From: Orientallactaga sibirica
Lineage: Eukaryota; Chordata; Mammalia; Rodentia; Dipodidae
Assembly: GCA_036365145.1 (NCBI GenBank)
Contig: JAEOAD010000018.1
Location: forward strand, 7,582,001 to 7,646,000
Length of the DNA stretch: 64,000 bases
Direction of reading: 5' to 3'
Each line of letters opens with the position of its first letter. The stretch's first letter is position 1. The notes under the pieces are model-generated. The model worked only from the letters and a program-made list of their open reading frames with translations. It was not told the DNA's origin and did no database searches. The translations under genes were made by a program, and so were the position numbers. Positions 35,508 through 46,337 of this stretch are shown here, piece after piece.

Positions 35508-36290
35508 TTGAAATATTTATAGCAGGCTATGACACATATATTTAGGTCAAATGCACTGAAGTAGACTTCAAACACAGGCAAGGCCCTGAGACGGAATAGA
35601 TTTTAGAATCCAGGTCAGCCTGGACCAGATCCAATAACTGACTTCTACCCCACGATGCATAAAAAACCCCAAAAAAAAAAACAACAAAAAAATTTTCCCC
35701 TGCAGAAAGAGAAGAGAGAAAATTGTACCAACAGATGATGATCACATTTAATTAGATAAATAAACAAGAGGAGCAAACATACTTTATTGATGTTTTGACC
35801 AAAATATTTTTATTACAGGCTACTGACACATATCTTTTAGGTCAAATGCACTTTCTGAAGTAGCTTATTGTTCAAACACATGGCATGCCAAGGTTAATAA
35901 ATTATTCGGAGGATGATTTTTACTAAGAACTCACATGTTGGGATAATCATCACCAGATTACATGAGTTCTAGGCCATCCAATAATTGACTTCTGTCACCT
36001 TGGGCTAGAGTGAGATGCTTGGAAAAAAACAAAAACCATAGATAGACAGATAGATAGGAATACCAGCAACCCCACTGAGAAGGGTCCCCTGCAGAATGTG
36101 GGCAGTTTAGATCCAGACTGATATAAAAAAAATAGTGGTACATGCAGATGATACCATCCATAAAAAGTATGTTCTTAATTAGATAAATAAATAAGAGGAG
36201 CAAACATACTTTATTAAGCAATTTTGACCAAAACATTTTTATTACTTTCTACTAGCTTATATCTTTGGCATAATTAGTGGCTAAGGACCT
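35508..36290 (+). repeat. Local tandem mosaic, about 2.5 diverged units
   Basis: Three segments start alike: 'caggctatgacacatat' (35523), 'caggctactgacacatat' (35817) and 'tactagcttatatctttgg' (36250). Units 1 and 2 share, in order, ggtcaaatgcact, tccaataa(c/t)tgacttct, an A-rich aaaacaaaaa tract, cccctgcag and aattagataaataaa. Units 2 and 3 share aagaggagcaaacatacttt (35767 and 36195) and ttttgacc(a)aaa. L1 3'-end and B1 scraps are embedded in the unit. Confidence 0.7.
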
Positions 36291-36635
36291 GGCATGTCCT
36301 TTCTCTTGAGAACTGTCCCTTTTTGTTCTCTCCCCCCACTTTGGCATGCTCTCTGTCTCTAATAAATAAATAAAAATAAATAAAAATAATGAAAAGCAAT
36401 TGGATGATTAGTAATTCAACATCAGAGAACTGGCTTCTACACATATGCTCACTCACCCATATATAAACTATTTAACACCTATGCACATATACCCATGAGT
36501 CAAAGGTGGGAGGTAAATCTTGGTTTTTTAGGCAAAACCTTAAAAATGAACAAATGAGTCAATATCACATGCCTACTTAGAAAATTTATTTTAAAATGTG
36601 TCCATCCACTTTTTTCCAGAGACAAAAACAAAAAC
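36291..36635. other. Divergent continuation of the mosaic
   Basis: Contains a SINE-tail-like ctctgtctctaataaataaa stretch near 36352. Otherwise nothing recognised. Confidence 0.4.
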
Positions 36636-36687
<52 letters not shown>

Positions 36688-36703
36688 TAGATAGATAGAT
36701 AGA
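36636..36703 (+). repeat. (GATA)n microsatellite
   Basis: About sixteen GATA units with one interruption (tagatagtagatag) near 36687. A shorter version of the same tract is at 36038-36057 in tandem unit 2. Confidence 0.95.
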
Positions 36704-36734
36704 AGTATTGAGTTCATATCCAGTTTATATCCAG

Positions 36735-36880
36735 ACTGATATAAAAATGCAGAGCACAGTGGTACATGCCTGTAATACCAGCCCTAGTGAGGAAAAGAAA
36801 GGAGAATTCCTAGGTCATGCTGGCTAGCTTGCCTAGCCAAATGGATACTCTCCAGGTTCAATGAAAGACCCTGTCCCAAC
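36735..36880 (+). repeat. B3-type SINE 3' half
   Basis: Contains cagtggtacatgcctgtaat, 'ccagccctagtgaggaaaag', and 'gctagcttgcctagccaaatgg' ending in gagaccctgtc-like sequence (gaaagaccctgtcccaacc). This is the B3 3' region; the tRNA-like head is missing. Confidence 0.65.
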
Positions 36881-36884
36881 CTCT

Positions 36885-37085
36885 TTCTCAAAGCTATATA
36901 AACACCTTCCCACTACAATAAAATGAGTTCCTGCCTCGACAAAACTCCCGGCCCAGTGTGTTTTTCTCTCCAGTGTTGGGCGGGGGGGCGGGGGTCTGGG
37001 CCGCCGACACCCATCATCCCGCTCAGCCTCAAGAGGAGCTGCTGGTCCGGCTGTCTCTTCAGCTCTACCTGCTGGGGGAGGGAAA
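36885..37085 (+). repeat. GC-rich LTR-like remnant
   Basis: Within about 25 nt there is a TATA-like ctatataaacacc (36893-36905) and a polyadenylation-like caataaaatg (36917-36926). A GC- and CpG-richer stretch follows, with G-runs at 36978-37000. TATA and polyadenylation signals packed together are typical of a retroviral LTR U3/R. No primer-binding site or internal gene was seen, so the origin is uncertain. Confidence 0.4.
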
Positions 37086-37683
37086 CTGGCATTAGCCTTC
37101 TTAAGTATCTGATTTTAGAGAGAATGGAGAAAAGAATGAAACCAAGCTACACATGTCCAGTTTGGCATTCATAAGCCAGTAATCAGAGCAGCTCTCTAGA
37201 GAATTTGAGTATGACTGTATGAGGTACAAAAACTTAATGATAGACATGATAGATGTTGCTCTTCATAGCACCATACATAAAAAGAGGAAGAAACTTCCCA
37301 ACTAATCAACCCTTAGTTCTCAGAAGACATGGAAAAAAACATAATGTCAGACCCAACAGATGAAGTGATCATGTCTGAGAAAGCATGAACATGACAGCAG
37401 TCAGTGGCTGTCCACAATCAAAACCAGGGAGGCTTTAATAAGCCTGGAATTCAACATCATCTACAGTTTCTACAACTGCAAACACCTTCACAGCTATCAT
37501 TTTATCTTCCTTTCTTTCATGCCTTGCCCACTATATCTGTTCTCTGTTTTGTCAAAGCACTCTGAACTAAGCCATCCTTCCTATTTATTACATTACAAAT
37601 TTTTTAACCCAGCATTCTGAGAGCATACTATTTTATGTAGAAGAATTCTCTTCTTTGTTTTTTGAAGATGTGTCTTTTAGGTG
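37086..37683. other. Unique-looking DNA
   Basis: Nothing recognised; ends with aggtg, the left target-site duplication of the next LTR. Confidence 0.45.
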
Positions 37684-38045
37684 TGTAACAGAGAGCTTCA
37701 GGTTCCCTGAGATGAACTTCCAGACCAGGCACAGTTATGGAGGAAGGGATTTATTGAAGCTTACAGGCCCAGGGGAAGTTCCATAATGGCTGAAGAAGAA
37801 GCTGGCCTGCTTTTATAGAACCAGGCATGAGAGAGAGAGAAAGTCACAAGCCAAAAGCCACACAGCACAGCATACTTCAGGGACTCCAGCTAGGCACACT
37901 TTGCATATCTTTAGATTGAAATCTCAAATCCACCACACCTGAAGGTCTGCCCAAAGACATTTCTTCCAACCAGGTGGCCACAGATGCAAACTACAAACTA
38001 ATAAAACAGTAAATATATTGGGGGCCATCTATTCAAACTACCACA
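37684..38045 (-). mobile_element. Solo LTR, MaLR-like, exact 5-bp duplication
   Basis: The minus strand starts tgtggtagtttgaatagatg, has the ggaacttcccctgggcctgt region and ends ...ctgttaca. Target-site duplication aggtg at 37679-37683 and 38046-38050 is exact. Same subfamily as 13662-14061 and 22727-23121. Confidence 0.9.
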
Positions 38046-38050
38046 AGGTG

Positions 38051-39667
38051 CCTGTCAAGAATTTTAAGATCTTCTTTAATTGGTATTTAAGTGTCTGTGG
38101 GGTATACAATAAAGAACTGTTTATCTTGTAGAATTAGATACTACCAGTACAACTAAAAGGAAAAAAATGTATTAAACATTTCTAAATTCTCTGCCCTGGA
38201 AAGTGAAGCAGGTTGATATTTATGAAAGTGACATAGATGGACAGATTGTAAAATGTGTAAAAGAATGTGTGAACTTGGGAAAGCAAAAGTACCTTGCTTC
38301 AATCAGATGAACAAAATCATGACTTTTAGATTTTAGAATGAATTAGAGGAAATCTTGATTAGAAAAAAAAATTTACATACTGAAATAATTTTTAACTGGG
38401 TAGTTTGTCTGATGAGAGTTTTATAATGTGGACAGCCTCCTCTTACATATGGAAGAAAGTTATTCAGGGTAACATGCATCATTAGGAAATCTTGTTTTGA
38501 CTGTTCTTTTCTGTTCTAAGGAAAGGAAAAAATATTTAAATACCAAACTCAATCCACATATACATATAAAAACAAAGTGCATTATTTCTATTTATACTTT
38601 ATTTCAATTTTTGCTTATGCCTTGCTGTAAACCTATAGATAGCTTTATCGCATGTCAAGAATCAATTTTATATGAATCACAACTCAACTCTCATAACAGG
38701 CCAAGGTGCTAGGAAGTATTATTTCCATTCTGTATCTAGGTACATAGGACTAATGTGTATATGGGCTATTCAAATGGATATAACACCAAAGCCAGAAACC
38801 CTTAGGCAGCTCTACTCACTATTCAACACAGTTCCTTTCTCTTCTGCTAAATGAAACTCTTAATATCTATTACTTCTGAGGTTGCTTCTCAAGAGCAAGC
38901 CAGTAAAAGATAGGAAAATGAATACTCACTGTATTAGTACAAGTTTCTGAGCATTCAAAAACTGGACTCAAAGCCTGGTTCCATCATTTGAACTCTGGCT
39001 ACCTTTCTAGTCCTCAGACATTCTTCAGTACAAGGAAGATGACATTGACATCCTCAGAGAGTGCTAAAGGTTAAATAGGAAGCGTAGGGAAACTATCTGC
39101 ATGTATCTGATTCTATAATGGTTTCTTTTCTTAGATCTTGGACACTATTCTTAGGGTGTTTTTTCATTATGAGAAGAAGGAAGCTGAAGCAAGTTTGAAT
39201 GATATCATGTGACACTAATTGTGGTAGTTAATTTTATATGATCACTTAATTAGATCAAAGGAGGTTATAATTTGGCTAATCACTATTCCTGTGTATATGT
39301 GATAGTGTTTCTGGAAGAGATAAGATTTGAATAGCAGATTGGGAAAAAAATATCCACCCTCACTAATGTGAGCAGCATACAAGCTCTTGAGATCCTGAAT
39401 ATAAATAAGTTGGGACCCTGCCCCTGCCTTTGGTACTTCTAGTTTTTAACACTTCAGACTCTGATTAAGACTTATACTATTGATTCTGGCTGTCAGAGCT
39501 TCAAACTATATTCCAGCCTTCATGAATCCTGAAATTTCTAAGACACCATTATTATGTAAGCTAATTCCTTGGAATAAATATTATTTTATGTTTATCTATT
39601 TCCTAAAATCTATCCATTTTCTTTCATCTATGTCTACATGCATCAATTATCTATTATCCACCTCTAT
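38051..39667. other. Mostly unique DNA
   Basis: A diverged MIR-like stretch may lie at about 38960-39090 ('ggactcaaagcctggttcc', then a 'cctcagacattcttc' block). No gene recognised. Confidence 0.4.
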
Positions 39668-39988
39668 TGTAATGGTTTGCATGTAAAATGTCCCCCATAA
39701 TCTCATGTGTTTATGATTAAGCCTCACACTTAATCCCAAGCTGGTGGAGTCTTTAGGAGGTGGATCCTTGCTGGAGGAGGTAATGTCACTGAAGATAGGA
39801 CTTGGAATTTTATAGTCCAAGCCTACTTGCCAGTGCTAGCAGCTCACTCTCTCTACTTCCTCCCTGATGAGATGTGGAGATGTGATATGAGCTTTCTGCT
39901 CTTGCCATGTTTCCTCATCAGCATGAAACTTCCCCTCAAAGATAAATCTTTCCCTATATTTTGTCCCAGTGAGAAAATAACTGTTACA
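39668..39988 (+). mobile_element. Solo LTR, MaLR-like
   Basis: Starts tgtaatggtttgcatgtaaa, then atgtcccccataatctcatg; ends ...gaaaataactgttaca. Flanks tctat (39663-39667) and tcttt (39989-39993) differ by one base. The usual aataaa is degraded to gataaatctttccc. Confidence 0.78.
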
Positions 39989-40119
39989 TCTTTCTTTTTA
40001 TGTATGTATGTATCATCTACCATCTTATCTACCTGTCTTCCTATACTATTGGTTCTGCTTCTCTGGGGAATTCTGACATTCTGATATATATCAAACAAAG
40101 CATAATGGTACCAGTTGCT

Positions 40120-40680
40120 TACAGTACAAACATGTTTCTTTGTTTCCTTTCTTAGCATCTTTATTGGTATGCCATTCACACACTATAAAATTCACCCTTT
40201 TATAGTGTATAATTTAGTAATTATTGGTATAGTCAGAGTTTCACAGCAGTTACCACAATTTAAGGCATTTTTACTATCCTTTCATATCCCTCAGCAGTCA
40301 CTTCCTTCTCTCACTTTGTACACTCAGCTTCTGGAAACCACTAATATACTTTTTGTCTCTGACATTTGCCTTTTCTAGACATTTCAAATAAATGTAATCA
40401 TAAAATAGAGATCTTATGTGATTGGTTTCTTTATTTTAGTATAATGTTTTCAAGATTTATGTCAGTTTTATAGCTTAATACTATTTCATTCCTTTTTATT
40501 GACTGATAATGTCTATGCATTTATAGCATATTTTTCTTATCCATTCACCTTTTTTCATATACTGGGGTTGCTTCCACATTTTACTTATTATGAATAGGGC
40601 TTGTGTTCAAATTTTAGCATGGATATATGTTTTCATTTCTTCTTCCTATATACCTAGGAATGGACTCACTGGGTCTTTTT
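40120..40680 (-). mobile_element. Ancient L1M 3' fragment
   Basis: Minus-strand orientation of an old mammalian L1 (L1ME/L1MC type): blocks 'ctataaaattcaccctttta', 'ggaaaccactaatatacttt', 'catttcaaataaatgtaatcata' (partial) and 'cctttttattgactgataatg'. It is much older than the other L1s in the window, which belong to a rodent lineage. Confidence 0.82.
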
Positions 40681-40763
40681 AATCTCTGAGCAAAGGGAAA
40701 ACCTTGATAATAAGGAAGAAGAGGGTAAGCCAAACAAGTTGTACAAAAACTGTCAACATTGAC

Positions 40764-41087
40764 TGTGATGGGTTGGTTCAGGAATCCCCTGTAAACTTAT
40801 GTGTTTTGAATGCTTGATCCCAAGCTGATGGCAATTTAGGAATTGGAACCTTGTTGGAGATATGTTGTTAGGGGTAGGCTTATGGGTATTATAGCCAGCT
40901 TCCCCTTGCCAGTGTTTGGAACACTTTCCTTCTGCTCTTGTCCACCACATATTGGTCAGAAGGTTATGTTTAGCCTCTGCTCATGCCACAGCTTCTTCTC
41001 AAGCCTGTGATTCAAAATAAAAAGTTTCCTCCCACTAGCTGCTTTTGGTCAGGTGCTTTCTGCCAGCACATGAAGCTGACTGCAACA
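40764..41087 (+). mobile_element. Solo LTR, MaLR-like
   Basis: Starts tgtgatgggttggttcagga and ends ...gaagctgactgcaaca, with aaaataaaaagtttcctccc as polyadenylation region. Flanks ttgac (40759-40763) and ctgac (41088-41092) form a one-mismatch target-site duplication. Homologous to the LTR at 592-938. Confidence 0.8.
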
Positions 41088-41164
41088 CTGACATATATAT
41101 GGATAAATTAGGTTATTGTTTCTGATATAACAAATTATAGTAAGTTTAGGAGCTTAAAACAGTA

Positions 41165-41375
41165 TTTTAAATATATATATATTATTTATTTGAGAGAGAG
41201 AAGAAGAAGCAGATATCAAGAAAGAATGGGCCTGCCAGGACCTCCAGCCATTACCAATGAACTCCAGACTCATGTGCTACCTTGTGCATCTGGTTATGTG
41301 GGTACTGTGGAATTGAGCTTGCATCCTTAGGTTTCATAGTCAAGTGCCTTAACTGCTAAGCCATCTCTCTAACTC
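41165..41375 (-). mobile_element. tRNA-type SINE
   Basis: The minus strand starts gttagagagatggcttagca; the body is AG-rich and a tatatatatatta tail lies at the low-coordinate end. Diverged head. Confidence 0.82.
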
Positions 41376-41394
41376 AAACAATTGTTTTATTAAG

Positions 41395-41882
41395 TATGCC
41401 ATTTTAGAAATCAAATAAGGCAGTTAGCTAAGCTAGACTCCCATTGGTTGCTCCAGGAGAAAAATCCCTTCCCTCCCTTTTGTAGCTCTGCTGTAAAGCA
41501 GAAACATTTCCTCTGGAAGGAAGGAGGAAACTCATAAGACTCATGAGGCAAACAAGCCCCAAATTGCTAAAACTTACAAGATCCACAAGGCCCCTCCCCA
41601 AGCTTATATATCAATTAAACAAGTTCTGGAGAAGGGACTCTATGAACAGCCTAACTATGAAAAGTCATGGAGTGAGCTTCAGAGATGCAGCTTCTGTACA
41701 TGATCACCTATGCTCCAGTGGACCTTTCAGTAATGAAGCTTTCCATAAGTAACCCCTTTCCATACTTCTGTAAACTCCAATAAAATCACTGGCTCACTAA
41801 ACTATACTTGGGTGAAATCATTTCTGTGGTCTCTTATTGGTGCTCTATATCCAGTGAATAGATGTTTGTTCAAATTTCCACA
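41395..41882 (+). repeat. ERVL/MT2-like LTR
   Basis: Shares with the element at 50690-50998 the order 'cttcagagatgcagcttc', 'tcacctatgct', 'ttttcagt(a/g)atg', then caataaaatcactgg. It ends near aaatttccaca. Its order is like ERVL LTRs of rodents (MT2 type). Boundaries approximate, no duplication found. Confidence 0.55.
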
Positions 41883-42169
41883 AGAAAAGTTAATGCAACA
41901 AGCTCGCTGAGGCCTCCTACTTCAAGCTCCCCTCCTCCATCTCAAAGGTAACAGCAGTGTGATGTCTTTCAATCTGTTTCTCTTTGTCTCTTTCTTCTCT
42001 CTTCTCTCTCCCCTTCCTCACCAGTTTTTGTTCTCATATCAATGTTTCCCCTTTTTATTTATCCATAAAGTCTCCTTTAGGGGATTTAAAGTAACATATT
42101 CTCAGATACTGAGTATTAGAGAGTAGGTTTCTTTGGGACTATACTAGTCAAAGTTTTTTTGCTGGGCCA

Positions 42170-42285
42170 AAATACCTGACATCTGTGCCACTTTGTGTCT
42201 GCCTTTGCCTGTGTTATGGATAATTGAATTTGGGACAGCTGGCATCTTTACCCATTCAGCACTCTTCCCAGCCTTCATGTAGGAT
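42170..42285 (-). repeat. Very diverged tRNA-type SINE fragment
   Basis: Minus-strand traces of the SINE: 'ggctgggaagagtgctgaa', 'gatgccagctgtcccaaattc'. Low certainty. Confidence 0.3.
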
Positions 42286-42424
42286 TTTCACTTATTTATT
42301 TATTTATTTGATTGTAATGATGAAAAGGCATCCTGGAACATTTTACACATCATGATAACATTGCAGTAACATAGATATACTGTCTCAGAAATAATGTCTA
42401 TTGTTTTATATTTTAATTTTTATT

Positions 42425-42562
42425 AAAAATAAAGGTCTGGTGTAGCCCAAGCTGACTTGCAACTCACTCTGTAGTACCAGGTAGGTCTCAAACTCATGGT
42501 GATCCTCCTACCTCAATCTCCCTAGTTCTGGCATTAAAAGGTGAGAGTCACCAGGCCTTATT
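42425..42562 (-). repeat. Diverged B1-type SINE
   Basis: The plus strand shows the reversed B1 blocks: agcccaagctgacttgcaac, 'ctcaaactcatggtgatcctcctacct' (partial) and 'tctggcattaaaagg'. Old. Confidence 0.65.
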
Positions 42563-42704
42563 CATCTATTTTATAGAATAGTCTTTTATACCCACAAATA
42601 CTACTAGAGACTACTGACATGAACCAATGAGAAACATCACATTTTAATAATTATAACAAATAGTTAACAGTATTTCATAGCACCTGGATCAGGTTTTTAT
42701 ATGT

Positions 42705-42932
42705 AGTGTTTATGAGGGGTCATTGGCATCCCAGAGAAGGAGTACACTTAAAAAAATAAGAGATTCCTCAGAGGAAGGCACTGAACCTATGGACAAGCCA
42801 GGCCTTTTCGGTGAACCTGCATTCCTACTAGGAAAATATATACAAGGTGTATCTCCTTCCTCTGCACCTGACACATCTGCTCCTTACCTGAAAGTAACAG
42901 CAGCACAAAGCAGTGAGGGAGCCTCCCATTAA
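42705..42932 (+). other. Unrecognised open frame with acceptor-like start
   Basis: An open frame runs from before 42705 to a TAA at 42930-42932. From the TTG at 42723 it encodes about 69 residues (…SQRRSTLKKIRDSSEEG…, GLFGEPAFLLGKYIQG…, ending SSEGASH). It contains one in-frame ATG (MDKPGLF, 42789). A pyrimidine-rich gtttttatatgtag lies just upstream, so a terminal exon is conceivable. Its base composition is less AT-rich than the flanks. I do not recognise the protein; chance or an old retrocopy are equally possible. Confidence 0.2.
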
Positions 42933-43001
42933 AAATCATGGCTGATGCATTTAGGTCAGATATGAATTTAATTCTTGCTAAAAAAAATCCTTCAGTTCCT
43001 T

Positions 43002-43367
43002 GGACTTCCAGTCAAGATGGTGTCCACCTAACTACGCCTCACCTGGCGGGGAAGGAAAGGCAAAATATTGAGGGTTAACTGAGGTTTTTTACAGTGTGAA
43101 GATTCTAGTAGGGTTCCAGTGGGAGGGTGTGGAGGAGCAAAGTAGGGAATCCACTGATTCCCACACTCTCAGGTAGCCCACCAGTCCTTCAGTCCCCCCA
43201 AACAGCCATCTGAGTTGCAGTCCAGGCCGCAGTTTCCTCCTGCACTCCTGCACTATCTGTAGGCTTAGTGAACCCAGGCCATCAAAACAGCATTCGCCCT
43301 TCCTTGCCCTGACCTAGGTCAAGGGTAAACAACAGCTTGCTCCTAAACTTAATAAGATTCCTTCACT
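43002..43367 (+). promoter_or_regulatory. L1 5'UTR with YY1-like site at its start
   Basis: A 366-nt leader, GC-richer than the flanks. caagatgg at 43013-43020 is about 12 nt from the 5' end, the position of the YY1 site in human L1. The leader is far shorter than the roughly 1.9 kb at 6006-7900, so the two belong to different promoter types or one contains extra units. Confidence 0.7.
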
Positions 43368-44066
43368 GTGATGGGCAGACCACAGCACAAAAGGAAGAAC
43401 ATGAAAAATCAAATGCAAGTAAATCCAACAAGACTGCCCAGTCCCACAATGGATGTCTACAACCAAAACAGAGAAGAGATTATAGGATCAGAACCCCAAA
43501 ATGAAGACACAAGCAATGCAACCCTGACCAAGAAAATAGCAGAACTTGCAGACAATCAACAAAGGACTAATAATTGTCTGAATGCTGTTCTTGCTAGATT
43601 AGACCTTGTAGAAAAGAACCAGGAAGGGCTCCAAAGACAGTTAAGTGACCCAAAGGAGAGTGAAAAAAGAGAGGACCTCAATAACCAGCTGGCTAAGCTC
43701 AATGAAGACATAAATAAAGGCAAGGATGAATTCCAAGAAGCACTAAGAAAATCAAAAAATGATGTGAAAAGGGAACTCAACAGAGGGATGGAAACTATAC
43801 ATAAAAAAAGCAGTAGAAAATACAAACCAAATTGAACAATCCCAAAACTCTATAGAAGCTCACAAGAATGGAGTTAGCCATGTGGAGGACAGAAACTCAG
43901 AACTGGAAGACATAAATAGAAGAAGCAGTTTGTGAGTCCAAAAGTTTTTAATAAGTTCAAAAATTTTTGTGAACAGAACATGAGGGGACTGGGTGATACC
44001 CTTAAACATCCCAGTGTTTGGATCATGGGGATACCAGAAGGGGAAAAATTCAGACCAAAGGCTGTA
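43368..44066 (+). pseudogene. L1 ORF1, 5' two thirds
   Basis: The frame 43368-43835 is open for 155 codons: basic N-terminus (MGRPQHKRKN), NPTRLPSPTMD, then a long coiled coil (NNCLNAVLARLDLVEKNQEG, LNNQLAKLNEDINKGKDEFQ). A frameshift follows near 43810. The next frame (43932 on) has the start of the RRM-like domain (HPSVWIMGIPEGEKF). The C-terminal domain is missing because of the deletion at about 44066. Confidence 0.88.
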
Positions 44067-46337
44067 GACCATAGAACAACTAGATATAACACACATCTAC
44101 CCAAAATTCTACCCCAAATCCACAGATTGTACATTCTTCTCAACAGTCCATGGAACCTTCTCTAAAAAAGATTATATACTGGGTCATGAACCTGCTTCCA
44201 TATATTTAAGAAGATCGACATAATCTCCTGCATGATATCAGATAGCAATTCTATATCACTAGAAATTAACAACAAAAGATGCATCATGAATCCCACCAAC
44301 TCCTAGAAACTGAACAAAACACTTTTAAACAATAAATGGGTAGTGGATGAAATAAAATATGAAATTTCAAAAGTGACCCAAGAACCTCCATCTCAAAACT
44401 CTTAAAGGTGATTAACTCCTTCAGCAAAGTAGCAGGATACAAAATCAAGGCACAAAACTCAGTAGCCTTTCTATTTGCAAAAGACAAAGATACAGAGAAA
44501 GAAATAAGTAACATTATCCCATTTTCAATAGCAACAACAACAAAATACCTTGGAATAACATTAACCAAGGATGTGAAAGACATTTATAATGAAAATATAA
44601 AAACACTCAAGAAAGAAATTGAGGCAGACTTGAGAAAATGGAAAGACCTCCCATGTTCCTGGATAGGGAGAATTAACATTGTGCAAATGGCAATCTTACC
44701 AAAAGCAATATACATATTTAATGCAATACCAATAAAAATCTCAACTTTTTTCTTCACAGAGATAGAAAAAATGATCTCAGAATTCACATGAAATAGTAGA
44801 AGGCTTTGGATATTCAAGCATATCCTCAGCAGAAAAAACCTCTGGAGGCATCATCATACCTGACCAAAAGCTATATTACAAAGCCATAGTAATAAAAACA
44901 ACATGGTACTAGCATAATAACAGGATTATAGACCAATGGAACAGAATCGAGGAACTGGACTTTGGGTCAAGTAACTACAGCTACTGGTGTTTGACAAAGG
45001 CCTTATCAATGTAGACTGTAAAACAGATAGCATCTTCAACAAATGGTGCTGGACAAACTGGATAACCATATGCAGGAAAATGAAACTTGACCCACACATC
45101 TTGCTATGCACAAAAATCAAATCCAAATGGATGAAATACCTCAATATAAGACCAGAAACTCTGCTACTACTGGAAGAAAAAAAATAGGAGGAACTTTCCA
45201 CAATATAGGAGTGGGAAAAGATGTCCTAAAGAAATCCCCAGTAGCTCAGAAAATTAAACAATCACTCAACCATTGAGATCTCATGAAGCTAAAAAGTTTT
45301 TCACAGACAAACATACAATAAACACAGCCAATAGATTTCCCACAAAATGGGAGAAAACTTTCACCGGCTATACAACTGACAGAGGCCTAATTTCTAGAAT
45401 TTACAAAGAACTCAAAAACCTAAACAATAAAATGTCAAACAGGGCTGGAGAGATGGCTTAGCAGTTAAAGCGCCTGCCTGCTAAGCCTAAGAATGCTGGT
45501 TCCAAACTCCAGGTCCCACGTTTAGCCAGATGCAAAGCGATGCAAGAGCGCAATGCTGGACTTGCCTACAAGGGGGCGCACACATCCAGAGTTTGTTCAC
45601 AGCAGCTGAGAGGCAGCTGGTGTGCCCATTCTCTATCTGTCTCCCTCTTCCTCTCTCTCTATCTTTCTCTATGTCTCTCTCCAAAAATAAAAAAAGTCAA
45701 ATGACCTACTCACAAAATGGGGCAGAGAATTGTACAGGGAATTCTCAGAGGAAGAAATACAAATGGCAAACACACACTTAAGAAAATGTTCAATATCCCT
45801 AATAACCAGGGAAATGCAAATTAAAACAACTATGAGATTCCACCTTACCCCAGTAAGGATGGCAAACATTTAAAAAATCTAATGACAACAAATGCTGGTG
45901 AGGTTGTGGAGAAATAGGAGCCCTCATTCACTGTTGGTGGGAATGTAAGATGGTACAACCACTATGGAAGGCAGTATGGAGACTCCCTAAAAAGGTTGTC
46001 TATAGAGGTTACCAACAGACCCAGTTATTTCCTTACTGGGCATTTACCCTAAAAGTTCCAAGCCTCAGTTCAGAGAGATTTGCTCAACCATGTTTATAGC
46101 TGCTCAATTCATAATAGCTATGAACTGGAATCAACCAAGATGTCCATCATTGGGCAAATGGATAACCAAGATGTGGTATATCTACAAAATGGAATTCTAC
46201 ACTGCTGTAAGGAAAAATGACACAATGAAATTTGAAGAAAAATTGTCTAACCTGGAATAGATCACTCTCAGTGAACTCACCCAATCACAGAAAGATAATC
46301 GTTCGCATGGTCTCATTCATCTGTGGCTGCTAACCTG
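44067..46337 (+). pseudogene. L1 ORF2 remnants: endonuclease end, then thumb to C-terminus
   Basis: 44067-44371 encodes the end of the endonuclease (CTFFSTVHGTFSKKDYILGH), then at about 44372 the sequence changes to the region just after the RT catalytic motif. Frame 44408-44791 is open for 127 codons ([60 protein letters not shown]). The C-terminal region follows in pieces to about 46337, split by a SINE at 45440-45695. The RT palm with FADD is absent. Confidence 0.9.
45440..45695 (+). mobile_element. tRNA-type SINE inside L1 ORF2
   Basis: Head gggctggagagatggcttag, the 'caagggggcgcacacatcc' block, a CT-rich body and an aaaaataaaaaa tail. Short target-site duplication gtcaaa at 45434-45439 and 45696-45701. 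Same subclass as 27165-27475. Confidence 0.9.

Noticed and set aside
36636..36703. CRISPR-like array
   Set aside because: It is a simple tetranucleotide microsatellite with no spacers.
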